A stretch of 64,000 bases of DNA from Hetaerina americana. Taxonomy: Eukaryota > Arthropoda > Insecta > Odonata > Calopterygidae. The position numbers were made by a program, and so were the translations under genes. Below are positions 26,433 to 38,949 of this stretch, one piece after another (positions within the stretch are counted from its first letter, which is position 1; each line of letters begins with the position of its first letter). The notes under the pieces were generated by a model, which was not told the DNA's origin, made no database searches, and worked only from the letters and a program-made list of their open reading frames with translations. The stretch covers positions 71,277,590 through 71,341,589 of the forward strand of contig JAKTNV010000006.1 in assembly GCA_022747635.1 (NCBI GenBank). Direction: 5' to 3'.

Positions 26433-26470
26433 TAAAAGGAGGAATTAAGCTTGCTTAATTCCCCCTTTTA
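26433..26470. repeat. 18-bp-stem hairpin with a two-base loop
   Basis: TAAAAGGAGGAATTAAGC, then TT, then GCTTAATTCCCCCTTTTA. The arms pair with a single mismatch. It lies at the 3' edge of the GC-rich island at 25.7-26.4 kb. Near-zero spacing makes it a perfect-palindrome-type structure. Confidence 0.9.
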
Positions 26471-26474
26471 AGCC

Positions 26475-28435
26475 TGCTTAAGTTAAGCTTGGCAATGCAA
26501 AATAAAAAAATGTGAATTTTTAAAATGTAGCTCAACTCTTACACGAAATGGTCGAGGAAAGGTAATAAATCATGCTATTATTTTAATGTTTTATGTTGGG
26601 AGGAACAGTATGATTCATCTTCGCCGCTGATGGCAAAAACCTATTCATGAAACAGTAGTTTCGATATAGAGCCAACTTTTTCCTCTATGACAACAAATAG
26701 AAAGTACTCATGAGTTTTACGTTATCCTTTCTCCAAATATAGCACCCACCCAACTGGTCTTTCATAGAGATAAACTGCTTTAATCTCTCAACTATAAATT
26801 GAAATTTTGAATATCGTAATAAAGCATTTGAGAATTTACTTTTGTTGAAGGTTTATTTAATAACTTTTAATAAAGCATTCAATTTGGATAAATACTCATA
26901 AATATCAAATTTTTCAATATTTATGCTTCATAACTGTATAATACCCAACAATCACTCATGTATAATAATATTATAACGCATTCAATTCAAAATCTAACGC
27001 TTCATCGCAAAATATTTCTCGATAAAATTCGTCACTTAATAATGTTCCATATTTAATGGAGCGTGATCGTTTGCCATTTACATGAAGGAACACTGTTTCA
27101 GTGCTGTTTTGATTTCACTAATTTTGAACAATTAGTAAACATTGTATGCAAGGCTTATGGGTAGATGGGATTAATATTAATGAGTAGTAGAAAACCTATC
27201 TACCAACTATAGAAGACGTCAAACCTGCACCCGTACAAACTCTTAAATACATCGTCCGTAGCAACGGTCGTCAATGAAATAAAGTGGAATTGACAGATGT
27301 AGAGCCGAAACAGTTCAAATGGACATATTTACATATTTGGTGACTACTTTCTGAAATAAAGATAACACTTTGGTCTGATAGAGGCACATTAGATTAGCAC
27401 ACGACCCTTTGAAAAGTAATAAAACTAATGCTTCCTCCTTAAATGTTACTCAGGTGATCTAATGAGTTCCGCTTACCGTGAACTTTATGGCTGCAGAATA
27501 TATGAGCAATATCAAATATTTCAAGCGATGAATTTAAAAGACTTAACTGTAATACATATTCGCAAATATATATTTACACATTGGATGCGTGACGAGTAGC
27601 CTACGTAAAAGACGTGAATAATTAGCCTTATCTTCTGTAATTCCACATTCAAAAAGATATACAAGATAAATTATATATAAGGTAAAAAAGATATACAAGA
27701 TAAATTTTCTAAAGTCAGGTGTACCCGGTGAAACTTGTTGGAAATGTTTCATACTGAAATGAAAAGCGCAACTTAGGTTTCATATGTAAAATTTATTTTT
27801 CACGACATATGTTTCGCTTCCTAATGATGTTGAATATAAACAAAGCCTAAGGGGAGAAAAATTAATGCTATGCTGGAAAAACCACTTTAAGTATTTCATT
27901 TCAGATGCGTTTCACCTGAAATATTCCTAAAGGTCAAGTTGCAAAAAAAGTTCCGCCGGAAGAATGTTTCACTAACCCGGAATGAAAGTTCAATGTCCTT
28001 TAGAATATACGATTTTTCTATTAGTATAATTTTAATTCAGCTATTCCATGTGTGTGATGACTTTATAACACTTATGGCTTGCCCGAACACATCCTGATGG
28101 ATTATTGGCAAAGATATCCCTTTATAATTTCTTCCGCTTCTTGCACTCGCGAGTCAGCCTACGTACACTCTGCCAAACCTTTTCCATAAACGAGAAAAAA
28201 ATCCAAAAGGAGGCCAGATCTCCAGAAAGGGAATGAAAATGTAAAAGAAAAAAGCTGAAATTGACCAAAATACACAGTTTCAAATAAACACCTCGAATCC
28301 CGAGGGACAGGGGTGCACTTAATGTTATCCCGAAGAAAAAGGAGGAGAAACTATGAAATTGGAGAGGAGAAAGGGGCTATACAAGCAAGCCACTCGGCCG
28401 CTCTGCTTTGGGGGCAAAAGGCAGAAGTGGTAGAG
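26475..28435. other. AT-rich non-coding sequence
   Basis: A direct repeat of AAGATATACAAGATAAATT occurs at about 27655 and 27689. No coding or RNA features seen. Confidence 0.6.
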
Positions 28436-28439
28436 CAAC

Positions 28440-29530
28440 AGTCTGAGACAAAAATTGCTCCTCCCTCTACTCACTCTACTCCCTCCCCCTCCCCCCAAGA
28501 CTGTCCCCTATCGCCCCCTACACGACCCCTCGCGGTACCTCCCCCTACGGCCCTCACTTCTCCCTGCCTACCCCCACATAAAAACCTCACACACATTTCT
28601 CCCTGCGGCAAAGACGTATCGATCTAGAGGGTGCGGAAGTAGGGCAGGACGTCGGGGCCGCTGGCGGTGGCTTCCCCAACCCTCCTCCGCATTACCTTCC
28701 ATCCCCAACTCCTTCTTAACACGCCCACTACTCCCCTCCCACAACCCACTACATTTCATCGTCCCCTTTCGCATAGAGCCTTCCCTTATTTCGTCTACCG
28801 CCACGGTTTCGTATCCACATTTGCACTGGAAAGAAAATCTGGGGAAGATATGGCGGAGATTCGGTTTCCTTGAGGACTGGTAGCAAACCACGTTTCAATT
28901 CCCTTGAAACCCACACGGGCATATCGATACGGAGATGAAAATTCACCATATTGCGAAAGGGATAATTGATGCACGTAGACATCGACATGGTAATATTATT
29001 GTCAAAATTGGCATCCACTGAGACCTAATATCTTCGACATACTCTGTATATTGATATCCACTGACGTTCGACATTCATCGACATGGCGATATTCATCGTG
29101 ATCAAAGTGTTATAATCACCGATTCAATATCATTGTGTAACGTGGAAATTTCAGCAACACACAGGCAAGCAATGAACCCACTCCACAATTTTTTATTTCA
29201 GTCCTCCTCACCCTAGCCGAAATCGCGTAGGGGAGAATTCTTGACCTCCCCTCCTTCCACCCAGTGCCCTTGCAAAATCCCTGCAGGGCCCACATTTCGC
29301 CGTGCATTTGCCGTTCCCATCCGCGGGGACCCAACCGATCAATTTCTAACCGCGTTAAGGGCGCCCCAAAATTTCCATTCCCACCTTCCCTCGCATCTCC
29401 CCTCTATGGCTTCGGTTGCTGCGGAAAATTTCGGGAGGGCGTAAGGTTTACATCACGCGTTTAGCGCGGTCGCCCAACCCTTCCCCCCCTAACGTCGCCA
29501 CCCTGAAGACGTTCGCTCCCCATCTTAAGT
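28440..29530. other. GC-rich, pyrimidine-rich islands
   Basis: Two patches (about 28440-28900 and 29200-29530) rich in CCCC/CTCC runs, separated by AT-rich sequence. They contain overlapping spurious frames on both strands. No protein family seen. Confidence 0.4.
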
Positions 29531-29534
29531 AACT

Positions 29535-31480
29535 CGGGGAGACGATGATGTGTGGCTCACCCTTATAATCTCCACGATCCGTGAAGGAATGGCAAGGGAT
29601 GTTAACGCCCCAAAAAACAGAATATTTATAGCATGGTTTAAATTATAAATAGGCGAATACATGGCACGGATAAACCGTTTGGAATAGATAGGAACGTCGT
29701 CCGGTAACATATTTCGTCTAGGTTCATTATTATGACTTAAAATTACGTTGTCGGCGTAAAAATGAATATGAAAAGGGCAAAGTATACAAGAAAATTAATT
29801 TTATTAAACAGCTATAGAGTAAAATCTATTTTAATGCTTCCTTTACTCTTTTTCAATGCCCTTCTGAATAATGTTCATAAAAGTCACCAATGTGGTGACG
29901 TAGAACATTTATCGTCACAACAATGTTGTACACCGTGCCCTAAAAAAGAACAAAAACAACGTAAGATTGCGTATATGCATATTATACATACATACACGCA
30001 CCGGTTAGTTTGTTTTCCTCCGCTTATTACATTAATCGAAATTACATATTACATTACATTGAAAGTATATACGTACATCATTTTTGCCCAGCCAACGCGA
30101 GTAAATGATCAATTAAAATAATATACGCATAATTTCACGCTTAAGTGAAGGTGACGAGAAATAACTTCCTTTGCGTGATTATAATGTCCCACTATAATTG
30201 AAGCATAAAATTTTTGCATGTAAAAAAATATTTAAACTCCATTTCCTTTTATAATAAATTGCCGTTACAGGTAACTTAAGCAATATAACTTGTAGCCTTC
30301 TTACAATACATTGCGTATCTCATAGTTAAAGAACTGAATTTAGGACTACAGTTTACTGTAATCACAGAATAATATACTACTTCGAAAAAAAGTTTGTCGA
30401 ATCGTGAGAAGCATGCAGATGAGTAAAGTTGCATGTGTGAAATGTAATCCATGCTGACATAAATAATGATGCTTTCTTAATGTAGAATAAATTGAAAGAG
30501 GAAAAAAATACGTAATATCAGAATTTCGCATTTTTTATAGATTATTACACAAATAATAAAAGTGACTGGGGATCACCGATGACCTTATCACTTGAACCCT
30601 CCTTACCATAAAAATTATCGTCAAATTACTTCGCATTACCAATTCTATTACTGCTTACGAAAACTGGTTACTTATCTTACTGCTGTTAAAAAAGTGCCCA
30701 AGATCAGGTGAGCAATGCCTATTAACAAAGCTGTCAAAGCAACTTAAGACCCAATCTAAGTTTCAAGTAAAATAATGGACCAAAGTCTCTTCGGTTACAG
30801 GAAATGGGCCCTAATTACGGCCTGGAAATTCGAAGGAAGTGGACAGTGGTCTTTAGGTTAGTAAATAAAGACTAATTAACCTTGGATTAATAGCCTCTTT
30901 ATTGATTCTCTACGGCTTCACGGATCCCTTTCACCCGACCAGCTAATAGGCAGCGCAGTGTGAGAGATTATTTCATCGCTTAATCTCTTATCCTAATGGC
31001 CACGAAGAAAAAGCTCTTCAATTGCGACCAAGTGCCGATACCGCGCGTGTCTAACTACACGAAGCTAAAACGAATATGTTCACACGCGCCTCGGAAAAGA
31101 AATTTTGAAATCTATAGCGGAGAAAAGTTCTAAAATTGAAAAAGAAAAGGCCGTCAGCCGCAAAAACTGTGCAAATATTATGCCCAGGCCCTTATGCGCC
31201 ACGATGTATTTCACATACCAAACCATAAATACTTCAACTTTATCTTCCTTGGATGTCAAATATGAAAATAAGCCATGATTTTTATATCTGTAAGTTCCTC
31301 GTCAGTAGCAGTAGTACTTCTGGGGGAGGCGACCCATAACTGAGATAATTTTCGCCATTAAGAATAAGTGGGTGATTAGGTGGAAGTAGGATGTTCAAGG
31401 AATACGGGATGGGTTGAGAGAAACCCAAGTTTGGCATAAGGTTACTCTTAACGAAAGACGCCAAAGATTCCAGAGCTTAA
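29535..31480. other. AT-rich non-coding sequence
   Basis: The frame at 29762-30121 is not recognisable. Nothing else supported. Confidence 0.6.
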
Positions 31481-31563
31481 CGTCCCGTCCTACGGTCGGC
31501 GTACTTCATTTAAAGTACGCATGGCAGTCAAGTAACGGGATACCACGAAATAATTCTGCCAAC

Positions 31564-31642
31564 TTCGGGATTCGAAACCGTGTTTTCTGAACGGAAAGCT
31601 CATCCACTAGCTACTTCACCAATCCGACCCCCTCGTGCCTCC
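31564..31642 (-). mobile_element. tRNA-like SINE head, degenerate
   Basis: The minus strand reads GGATTGGTGAAGTAGCTAGTGG ahead of CACGGTTTCGAATCCCG. This resembles pol III box A and box B about 40 bases apart, with one extra T in box B. The neighbouring sequence at 31480-31560 contains a hairpin (GCGTACTT at 31499, AAGTACGC at 31513) that may belong to the same element. Boundaries unknown. Confidence 0.5.
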
Positions 31643-31804
31643 TTGTCTCGCACTTACGGCATAAAAATAAAATCGTATAATCTCCTTGAATTACTGCAAA
31701 TTAAAATGTTCAAATACTACTTTTAAAACTGAAAAATAACAGAATGCCATTTAATATAAAATTATTCCTTTTCAAATCTAGTGAGTATAGGTGCAATATT
31801 TTGG

Positions 31805-31862
31805 ATTACTTGCTTAAGAATATAGGTGTAAATATTATATTCCCACCTATATTCTCAAGTAA
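31805..31862. repeat. Bulged hairpin of about 58 bases
   Basis: TTACTTG plus AGAATATAGGTG on the left pair with CACCTATATTCT plus CAAGTAA on the right, with a 4-nt bulge on the left arm and a loop of about 16 AT-rich bases. The size is compatible with a small RNA precursor, but there is no other support. Confidence 0.8.
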
Positions 31863-31869
31863 CAACATT

Positions 31870-34385
31870 AAAAATGTTCCCAATATCAAATATGTTCCCA
31901 TTTAAGATCCTTGACATAAATTATCTCTATAATACACATTTTCCTAAGTCATCACATAAAAATTATTAACATTTCTGCTACAAATAACATGATTTGGATA
32001 ATGCTAACAGTTTATTTAAACATAAGAGTGTAAAAAGTCAAACTTCATAGCATAAAGTAATTTATGCTATAATATATTCATCTTAAATATGTCCGATGCT
32101 TATTTTGAGATCTTCCGGATTCGTTAAGAGGATATCACACATGCCAAAAGATAAAATAACAAAATTTTAAGTTCTCAACGAAATTATGAGAGTATATTAC
32201 TCTCGATATGATGATACCAAAACGGTCAAACGAATAGACGTAGTAACGAATCTTGTCTCTTCAAATCGTTTTGCAACCTAAGCTCATTCCAATTAATTTT
32301 CACCAAAACCAGCAACGAACGACCATACCAGTAAGATTATACACAGTCCATATTAACTTCCTCAAGTCACGATTTCAAAAATGATGAAAATCGTTATGAA
32401 ATTCCGCTTCTTTAGTTTGCTCATATTTGCTGGGTGGAAATAGAAAACATTTCTGAAAGTCCACAGCGTGTTTATATAACATGGAGCGCATAGCAATCAT
32501 ACCATTGCAGTTTTATAAGTGCTGGCGTGCATTAAAGAATGGAATCTCGGGTATGTTTATCTGGAAATAAAAGAATCTCTCGCTGAGGAAATGCAGATAT
32601 GCCGCAGTTGAAACTGTGCGCAGTGGTTAGGAAAATTCCTGCTGTAAAAATATTTTCTGATGCCTCCCTTTTTTCAATGTTCCTACCTCAGATTCATAGA
32701 GGCATTAAAACAAGCGACAACCCTTCCGGTTTTTATTGTTTTCTTGCCTAATGTCACAAGATGTTATTTCTGAAGAGACGTATATTATGAAGTGCCATGA
32801 AATTGACGCCAATTACTAAATACAAAAAGAAAGGCTATCATAATAGTTCCCATCGCTACAGCGTAATGAAAGCAGTGTTTTCGTATTTAGTTATCTCGGA
32901 ATTATCTAACAACGACTAAGAGACGCTGAGAGCCACTTAACTTGGCCCCTCCTCCTGCTTCCAAAAATAGTTGTATCATACATTTTCAAAGAATAATTTT
33001 CATTTTGTCCACGCCAATTACTCAAGCATACATTTATTTATGCAGTTAAATCCCTCTCATTAGACATCAACTCAATTTTTAAACTAAAAACCATTTATTT
33101 ATTTAAATTCCGTTTTAATTTGTCGTAAGACACAAAACATCACTGACCTAGATGATAAAAGAAAACTATGTATCTTCATCGCAACAAGAAGATTTAAGCG
33201 AAAATAATAACCCGTTACAATCTTTACAATAAGATAATGTTCTTAAAAAGACCATATACGGGAAACATCTGAACAAAAACAACACGGGCACCCATGAATT
33301 TTTGCCTGCATGTATATTCGGGGATGACAGTACAGGACCTAGGCCAATATCCATCCCGCAATAATATTGAATTATAATCGTGAAAACACATGATTACAAA
33401 TTTTGTTTTATTTTCTCAATAACTCTAGGGATTGGTACGTATCATCAAGTGTAACTTTACCAGATAATTGCAAATTGTTATCAAGTTTAAAGTGGGTGAC
33501 CCTGTTTTAACGAATTTTTTAAATAATTTCTGGCAAACATTATTTTTGTCATGTGTAATATATCCAAAAAAAACTAAGCGATTAGTTTTTAATTAATTTT
33601 ATTAAATTATGTGTGACTTTTATAGTGACTGCTATTCCGCTTTTCTTCCTTTTGACTTTATTTTTTCAAATTCTCAATCTAGTTAAGCTTTTCATTCAAG
33701 GGTCCAGAAATTTGATGATTGAGGAATTCAATTAAGAAGCAAAATGATCTCTACCTCTATCTCTACCTATCACCACATTACCAAAGAAGTAACTTGATTT
33801 TTCCTTCGAATTTCATAAATAATCTTTAGCGATGTGAAAAGATTTTGTTGATAATTTGCAGAACCTAAACTCAAGTACCGCGACGGATGGTTAAGCGCGA
33901 TAATTTATCTAAACCAAGAGATTGAAGTATGAACTTAACAGAATAAAATAAATTTAGAAATTCACTCGACTTATATTATTAAAATATGTTATTTAACTGT
34001 GAGAAATACGGATGGAGGGTTTAATTTCTATCACGATATGCGATGTGATATTTCCATAAGGCTCAGAAAGATACAAATTTTTAGTTCTTGTCGTACATAA
34101 TACATTAAATCTTGAAAATTTCACAAGAATAATAAGAACTTTATCCTCTCCATAAAATAACATTATTAATATTGACACAGGACTCAGTTTGAGGCCACAT
34201 GGCCCCTTCACCACGCCGTTTGAAAGCCACTCATCTCCAAAGTGTATTCAAGACATAAAAAAATTGAGCTTTGCTACAAAACATCTTTTGCAATTCACTC
34301 TTTCTTTTTTTATTCCTAAAAATTCTTTCGAAAACTATTTCTCAAAGTGCTATGAAAGTAATAAGTCGAATTGTTTTCTTTTCAG
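31870..34385. other. AT-rich sequence upstream of the first visible futsch exon
   Basis: It ends in the acceptor at 34371-34385, so its 3' part must be intron. No upstream MAP1 exon was seen here. Confidence 0.7.
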
Positions 34386-34484
34386 GCTTTCAATCATGGG
34401 ACTCAACAGAATGCCACGTGAACTTAAACCAAGAATTGCAGACAATGGTGAATTTCGCACCAAAGGCGGAAGAAGCCAGAAATG
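34386..34484 (+). CDS. futsch: futsch/MAP1 homologue, internal coding exon (first one visible)
   Basis: This 99-bp exon encodes the segment around GFQSWDSTECHVNLNQELQT. MAP1 proteins carry a matching block here: G-I-R-S-W-D, then a Cys, then L-D-Q-E-L. The acceptor is strong (pyrimidine run ttgttttcttttcag) and the donor is near-perfect (AATG|gtaagt). The exon starts with two bases completing a split codon and ends with one base of the next, so it is phase 1 on both sides. The terminal G joins the GA that opens the exon at 49059 to form Gly, giving ...EEARN-G-EKLIQ..., which restores the family alignment. MAP1 proteins bind and stabilise microtubules in neurons; Drosophila Futsch acts in axons and synapses. 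The Y-L-L-V-V-I-G-E type sequence expected just upstream in MAP1 was not found in the window. Assignment rests on motif match plus exact splice phase; I am fairly sure of it. Confidence 0.86.
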
Positions 34485-36834
34485 GTAAGTGAATTTAAGA
34501 ATGCTTCATGAAACACATTCAGTAATACTCTTAGTTTGCAAAAAATCTTTGAATTGTTTCTAGCGTGAATCTTATTGTACAAAATTATTGTTCCATTAAA
34601 TGTAGAAAATGCGTCGCAAATCATTGTTTTCTGGAAATAGGACTCAAAATTCACTCTTCTCCTTTCATAGTGATATTTATATATCCAAGTAACTGTTGAA
34701 AATAACATGAATAAACTTCAAGAGGTTCCGTAATTCCAATCTCCTTTTTGTTCACTAACGCTATAATGTAACTAAGTTATGCCTAAACTAAATTATTAAT
34801 TTACATTGTAGTTAAACACTCGATCTTTGGATATTGCCACAAATGAGTGCATTAAAAATATTTGAATGAAAAATTATTAGTGGTGAATCCTTGAAATACG
34901 ATACGTTTCGATTTTTTTACTTTAAAACTCGTGATAAAAGCATCGTGAAATCATGGGAATACCAAGACAAAAAGGAATACTCGAATCAAGAGCTCATAAA
35001 ATTTTACGATCTTCAAAAACCCGTCAAACGGATAACCTACCTCATGCAATCCATTAGGAATAATTGCAGTGGTCAATAAATGTTGCATATATCTTGATAA
35101 AATAAATTGTTAATATCTGATTTGGAGAAAATTCAACCTATAAAAGGTACCACATTCACACTAAATTTAAAAACTCTTATTTTTCATATTTTTTATTATT
35201 TTCCCTCTCGCAAAGGATATTTGATCGTGATTCGTCCGCACTGCATATAATTCCTAATATTATGGAGTTTCGTCAGTTACTCTGCAACATCAAAGCTATG
35301 GTTCTTTAATATTCAATAGCTTTTAACACTTATAAATTACCCCTTTCTTGTCTTTAGCAAAAATGAAGTTGGCCAGTACTTACTTATACTTTCATTCTTA
35401 TATAGATTTAAGACTTAAAACTTTTGCAGCCAATTTATCCATTGTGTCAAATGTCCTTGTTTCTCCTGAGAATATTTCACGCTTAAGATAATGACCCCTC
35501 AAAATACTACCCAAATTCTCTTCAAATGAGTGCTTTAAAGAAAATAATCGCCCTTTATTGATATTAATATCACAGAATTGTTACAATCCAAAGCTTAGAG
35601 GTGATTAAATCAGGGAGAAAAGTTTATGTGACTCCTTCCACGGTCAGAAATCATATTTTGCACAATTGGAAAACGGATTGCGCCGTCAGTTATTTTTTAT
35701 TGCCTCTGGACCCTTCTTTGATGTGCATTCTTATTTTCGGACGGTTGGAAAAAATTTTTTTCGATCCTCGCCATGTATCTGGATGATGGCAGAGATTTGG
35801 TGGCAAAAAAACGGCTGCTAAAAAGCGCGGATAAAAGCCTCTGAATAGACGGGGACCAGTCGGTAATCAAGGCCTGGGCGAGAGAAATGGAGGTGGGCTT
35901 TTGCAGAGAAATCTGAATGCCGAAACCGACCAACATTCCACGAAAGGCCTTTATGCCGGCCGCGTGAAGCCCTTTGTTGTTAATCATTTGGAATAGGATC
36001 GATGCGGGCCACTAACTTCCATCTTCCAAAGCGATGAAAAAGTCGCTAGTTCTGGAATAACGGGGTATTCCCACATTTTGCACCGCTCGAATGAGCAGTT
36101 TTGAGATAGGACTACTGTCAACGAACGCAAGGAAAATATTAAAAAACCTTATTTCGGTTTTTAAAATAATGAGGAATATTAGCTTTTTAATTGCTGAAGT
36201 AAACGCCACTAAATTTTAATAACTCCTTTACATGTCGCGATATAGCCCGAATCATTAATTTAATAATGAATTGCATTTTATTTTGAATAATGGGAAAATA
36301 TTGAGTAGAGTACTTAGGAAGATAACTTCTACAAGTCTGAATGAATCTCTTGGCTTTAACACCGTATTTCATATAACTATTACCTGATAAAAAATAAAAA
36401 TAAATAAAGATATGAAAATACTATATACACTAAATAATTTATTTTTCCATTTATTCCTAAAGACTCATTGAACTAACTACGCATATACGTATACAAACAT
36501 GTGTGACGGTGAACTAATACAGAAAAAACACTTTTTTGTTTTCCAAATTTCGTTGGCACAACCTTTTAGTGTCATCCCCCTTCCCTGTAGAAGGGGGTTT
36601 CGCCAATGTAATATTTAAGTGCAGAACTCGTGTATTTTTCCTGTTTGTTCTATTCCATCAATACACTTGTAGCCATACTTTCATTCACCTTTGTTAACAT
36701 AACGCTAAACTACTATACATTGCATGTATAAAGACATTGAGCATAGTTGATGGATGCAGCCGTTCGACAAGAAAAATAAATGCCTATAGGATGAAGAACG
36801 TAGCAAGATCTGCAGGTATATGTATGTGTGTGTG

Positions 36835-36869
<35 letters not shown>
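36835..36869. repeat. (AT)n microsatellite
   Basis: A short (TG)n run passes into an AT tract of about 17 units, followed by AT-rich imperfect sequence to about 36900. Confidence 0.95.
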
Positions 36870-36876
<7 letters not shown>

Positions 36877-37956
36877 TATATATATATAATTTATAATTAT
36901 AACAGAAATTTTGGAATACTTGTGCGTTTTATTCGTGTTTCTTTGTGTTTTCGCTGGTTAGGGCTATCTCGCTTATCTGTTGAGATTATCATTCACATCC
37001 GTGAGACTTTCCTTCTAGATATATAGTATATACTCGTATATAGCACACACACTGACACAAAACCCTATCCTTTCTCGCTCCCGTCCACATAACTTCTTTT
37101 TCATGCCACCCTTTTGGAGGCTCGTAATAGGGGTCCCCCAAGGTGATTCCTCTCGTACTCATTGTCGAAGGAGCTCCCGATCACACGGCACGAATTAGGT
37201 CCATGAGGTCACTCCGAAGGGTTTGGCTTGGCTCGAAGGATTCACAGGTATGAGAGGGGTGATGTAAGAGTTAGGGCCACAAAGAATGGCTGGGAAGAGA
37301 AAAAGAGAGTTAAGTGATGGGGCGAACGAGGTAAGCGAGGACAGGGAATGAAAATTTTATTTTTTGTCTCTCTCTTGAGCGAAAAAAAAATAAAAGATTG
37401 CACGGGAAAGATGACATTGCAAAGCAGTTGGTGTGGAGTTGGTGTCTGAAGAGTTCCGTGGATCCTATGGTACGTGACGACAAAAAGAGAAGTTGGGAGA
37501 ACTTGAGGCCTCGCCTGCTGCGTGAGAAGGCAGTTGATGCGGAGTGATTGGAGTTTGGGAGCAACGTGAAGGTTATGGGGTCGCGGCTCGATAATGGATC
37601 GTGACAATTTTCGCTGCCAAGCCCGACTGACTCCATTTCATGCGGGGATCTTATCAAAACCTAATCTTCGTCGGAACGCTCGCATCCAACCCTTAGGTGG
37701 GATTTAATCACGACATAACAACATGGAATGACAATTTCTTCCACTGTGAAGATAGAACCTTTATCCGATTAAGGAATTGTTTCTATTTCAAAAATTAATA
37801 TTAAATAACAGCAACTAATAAATAATCAGATGAGAAGAATACATCAGGAAATGACATCAATACTGCTATATAATAGATAATACTGCTTCGCTAATGATTT
37901 GAACATAAAATAAATGCCATGAAGAATGGTCAATGGTAAATATTATTTTATAGCAA

Positions 37957-37962
<6 letters not shown>

Positions 37963-37991
<29 letters not shown>
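37963..37991. repeat. (AT)n microsatellite
   Basis: AT dinucleotide run of about 14 units, about 40 bp before a longer TA tract. Confidence 0.94.
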
Positions 37992-37994
<3 letters not shown>

Positions 37995-38031
37995 TAAATA
38001 TATATTCTCATTAACAATAATTATTATTAAA

Positions 38032-38032
<1 letters not shown>

Positions 38033-38092
<60 letters not shown>
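38033..38092. repeat. (TA)30 microsatellite
   Basis: Thirty perfect TA units in the futsch intron. It lies close to the 37963 tract, with an imperfect AT-rich spacer between them. Confidence 0.96.
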
Positions 38093-38095
<3 letters not shown>

Positions 38096-38480
38096 TCTCA
38101 CCATTAAATAGAATTTCTTGTTGATACGTTACCATTTTCATGTTGTTTCGTTTAAAACATTAGTCAAATCTTCAATTGTTTTGAGTCGGTTTTCATCATC
38201 ATTGCTATTTGAGATAACTATGAGATAACGTAACTTCCAGCGATATGTAACTAATTGAAAGACTTTTATAATTTCAAATACATACTGAAAGAGAATCTTT
38301 GTGCATGTATTTGATCGAAAATAGGAGGAAAATAGGCCCAGCCATTGACTTGGTGAAAGATATATTCAAACTATAATTAAAAAAAGGGATTTAAATCTTC
38401 CCGGCCGTACCAGTACACACATCTCATGATTCTGCAGATCTGTCCCATGAGTAAATTTATATTTACTAAAATAAAGTGGG

Positions 38481-38545
38481 GTGGTAGGCAAGTGGCTATA
38501 AGGTCCAGACTACTAGCCGGTGGGTCACGGTTACTCTCCGTAGAA
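38481..38545 (+). mobile_element. tRNA-like SINE head, degenerate, in futsch intron
   Basis: GTGGTAGGCAAGTGGCTATAAGG resembles a D-arm and box A. TACTAGCCGGTGGGTCACGG followed by TTACTCTCC sits where the anticodon arm and box B would be. Box B has lost its invariant CGA. Probably a tRNA-derived retroposon; limits not determined. Confidence 0.4.
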
Positions 38546-38949
38546 ATTCCCATGCACAAGCCATGATGTGCGATTTTATAATTACGAAAAATTATTGGGT
38601 GGCTAAGTTGTGTCGATACAACGTAGGATAGTGATCCCGTCCCCCTATATTGTGAATGTGTGAATTTCCCAACCATAGTTTGGTTCGGCATGGGCTTAAC
38701 CATAGATGTCAAATCACAATCAGCCCTCAGATTTTAATCTGGTTGTATACTATATTCAACTCAGAGGCTGCAATGAATAACGCCATAATAATGTTTGCTT
38801 TCATGAAAAAACAGTAATGCTAAGTAACCTTCGCAAAAACAACTGTAGTTTGGTCTTACTAGTGATGCAATCAGGTCCAGGTACGACAAAATTATCCATT
38901 CATCATTAAAATAAAAACACATCAGGTTTGTTCCTTAAAGGTTCCAAGC

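Noticed and set aside
1..34385. The missing upstream MAP1 exon (Y-L-L-V-V-I-G-E type)
   Set aside because: Looked for in the forward strand, including the GC-rich islands, and not found; it may lie outside the window or be too diverged to see by eye.
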